Assembly: GCA_014904985.1 (NCBI GenBank) | Contig: MU129172.1 | Coordinates: forward strand, 9,858 to 68,801 | DNA: 58,944 nucleotides | Source: Hydnum rufescens UP504 | Taxonomy: Eukaryota; Basidiomycota; Agaricomycetes; Cantharellales; Hydnaceae | Direction: 5' to 3' | Shown here: positions 57,319-58,944 of the stretch, piece after piece | Position numbering within the stretch: position 1 is the first letter of the stretch | Layout: each line of letters opens with the position of its first letter | Position numbers and translations under genes: made by a program | Notes under the pieces: generated by a model | Told to the model about the DNA's origin: nothing | Database searches by the model: none | What the model saw: the letters and a program-made list of their open reading frames with translations, nothing else

Positions 57319-58332
57319 AGGGCAACTACTATGACCCCTTGAAGGTCCAATTTTAACATATGAAACCCCCCCCTTGAAGGGTATGTTGGTAGCAGGTTAT
57401 CACCTGCTATTCCTGGATGCTACAGAATGACATCCTGTACCACCTGCTATGGTGGATTAATAGTACCTACTATCAAATCCTGTTCACCTACTATGAAATG
57501 CATATCACCTGCTATGAAATGCATATCACCTACTATGGAATTGATATCACCTACTATAGAATCCCTACCACCTGCTATGGAATGCATATCACCTGCTATG
57601 GAATGCATATCACCTGCTATGGAATGCATATCACCTGCTGTGGAATGCATATCACCTGCTATGGAATGCATATCACCTGCTATGGATTCCATATCACCTG
57701 CTAGGAATTCCATATCACCTGCTATGGATTCCATATCACCTGCTAGGAATTCCATATCAGCTGCTACAGAATCCATATCACCTGCTAGGGATTCCATATC
57801 ACCTGCTAGGGATTCCATATCACCTGCTAAGGATTCCATATCACCTGCTAGGGATTCCATATCACCTGCTAGGAAATCCATATCACTTGCTATGGACTCC
57901 ATATCAGCTGCTAGGAACTCCATATCAGCTGCTAGGAACTCCATATCACTTGCTATGGACTCCATATCAGCTGCTAGGAACTCCATATCAGCTGCTAGGA
58001 ACTCCATATCACCGGCTAGGGACTCCATATCACCTGCTAGGGAATCCATATTGCCTGCTACGGACTCCATATCACCTGCTAGGAAATCCATATCACCTGC
58101 TATGGATTCCATATCACCTGCTATGGATTCCATATCACCTGCTAGGAAATCCATATCACCTGCTATGGATTCCATAGCAGCTGCTATGGAATCCATATCA
58201 CCTGCTATGGAATCCATATCACCTGCTATGGAATCCATATCACCTGCTATGGAATCCATATCAGCTGCTATGGAATCCATATCACCTGCTATGGAATCCA
58301 AATCACCTGCTATGGAATCCATATCACCTGCT
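57319..58332. repeat. Second long 21-bp satellite array, about 44 units
   Basis: Same left terminus as 49789 (agggcaactac, ccccttgaagg, cccttgaagggtatgttgg, gcaggttatcacctgc), then 21-bp units to 58332. The unit order at the left edge is identical to 49870-50030, so the two arrays are copies that later differed by loss or gain of units. Long open frames on both strands are by-products of the repeat. Confidence 0.93.
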
Positions 58333-58385
58333 AAAAAGAGAGAGTGCACAATGTCCAAAAACAAAAAAAAATGAAAAAAAAAACC

Positions 58386-58944
58386 CTTGATCCCATGGCA
58401 TAGCAGAGTCCAGATAGTGTTTCAAGTTCTTCATATGGTGCATTTCAGTATTGTGATCAATTTGACTTTTGACTTTTGTTTTCTTGTGGGTTTTATGCAC
58501 TAAATAATATCTATATATTAGTTATATAATACATCTTCCCCTTGCTTCCTCCTGTTGCATGCTATTGATTTGCAGAACCATATTAATTACACCGGCAATT
58601 GCTGGTGTTGAGTCTGTGTCCACTGGACACCCACTCTGAGGAGACAGAGCTGCCCTGCAGCAACTCTGTCATACCTGAGGTGCTCTACCTCAGCATGCAG
58701 GGGCTGGATTGGTTGTGATTGCGTGGTGACCCTGCAAGCATCAATCCAGCTGCTGTTTTGGCTGGGGGTACCCTAAATCAGTGTAGGGGGAACCCTTGAC
58801 AAATTTTTTTTGGACCCGGGCTTAAATGAAAGGGATGAAAGGCCTTGATTCCCCTTTTCCAATGGTCCTGGTTATAATGAAATTGGAGCAGTGGTTCATC
58901 TTTTATGTGCATTTTTTTTTGATGAGCTGGCACCCATCATTCCC
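58386..58944. repeat. Third copy of the foldback arm
   Basis: From ccttgatcccatggcatagcag the sequence follows 54932-55500 to the window end, in the same orientation as the right arm and with scattered one-base indels. It is joined to the array by an A-rich stretch (58333-58385). Confidence 0.88.

Overview
The window is fungal nuclear DNA, almost certainly from a basidiomycete of the Agaricomycetes type. The evidence is short GT-AG introns (52-73 nt) that restore reading frames exactly, two KDZ-type transposases with the cysteine-cluster N-terminal domain typical of mushroom genomes, a fragment of the spliceosomal helicase BRR2, and Ty1/copia and Ty3/gypsy retrotransposons. I cannot name a genus. 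Most of the window is transposable-element (TE) sequence, much of it nested.

Layout. 1-9 kb: a repeat touching the 3' end of an unrecognised minus-strand gene; a three-exon minus-strand gene for a 1158-residue protein with an Arg/Ser-rich block and alanine repeats (2700-6290); a 128-bp inverted-repeat element; a frameshifted BRR2 piece. 9.4-13.2 kb: an intact four-exon KDZ transposase gene (1201 residues). 13.2-16.5 kb: GGGGCCCC arrays, a tandem triplet of twin-hairpin units, and a 1.3-kb foldback element carrying a solo LTR with a perfect CTGAC target duplication. 16.5-22.5 kb: the start of another LTR element, cut by a complete copia element (289-bp LTRs, AAATC target duplication). 22.7-26.9 kb: an antisense, truncated copy of that copia family holding a 1.55-kb solo-LTR-like insertion. 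26.9-33.4 kb: a TGTCTA-rich element, a third truncated copia, a decayed gypsy with a solo LTR (GGCTC target duplication), and an array of 21-bp CACCTGCTA units with twin hairpins. 33.45-42.2 kb: a chromodomain gypsy element on the minus strand with a plus-strand accessory ORF between pol and the 3' LTR, followed by an indel-ridden second copy. 43.5-48.8 kb: a second KDZ gene, broken by TGA codons and by the same 1.55-kb insertion. 49.1-58.9 kb: a gypsy fragment, long 21-bp arrays (with an 848-bp solo LTR, CTGCT target duplication) and a 4.7-kb inverted duplication, part of which begins again at the right edge.

Three themes link the parts. First, nearly all in-frame stops in the old elements are TGA where CGA is plausible, and LTR pairs and target duplications differ as CA versus TG, which points to decay at methylated CpG. 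Second, several unrelated-looking non-coding elements share modules: a 21-bp array, a hairpin AAGAGCAGC/GCTGCTCTT and a hairpin CCACACACC/GGTGTGTGG. Third, a terminal motif GGCTGACCAGCC lies 3' of both KDZ genes and at the ends of the foldback, suggesting the foldback may be a non-autonomous derivative mobilised by KDZ transposase. Only the KDZ gene at 9.4 kb and the gene at 2.7 kb look intact.
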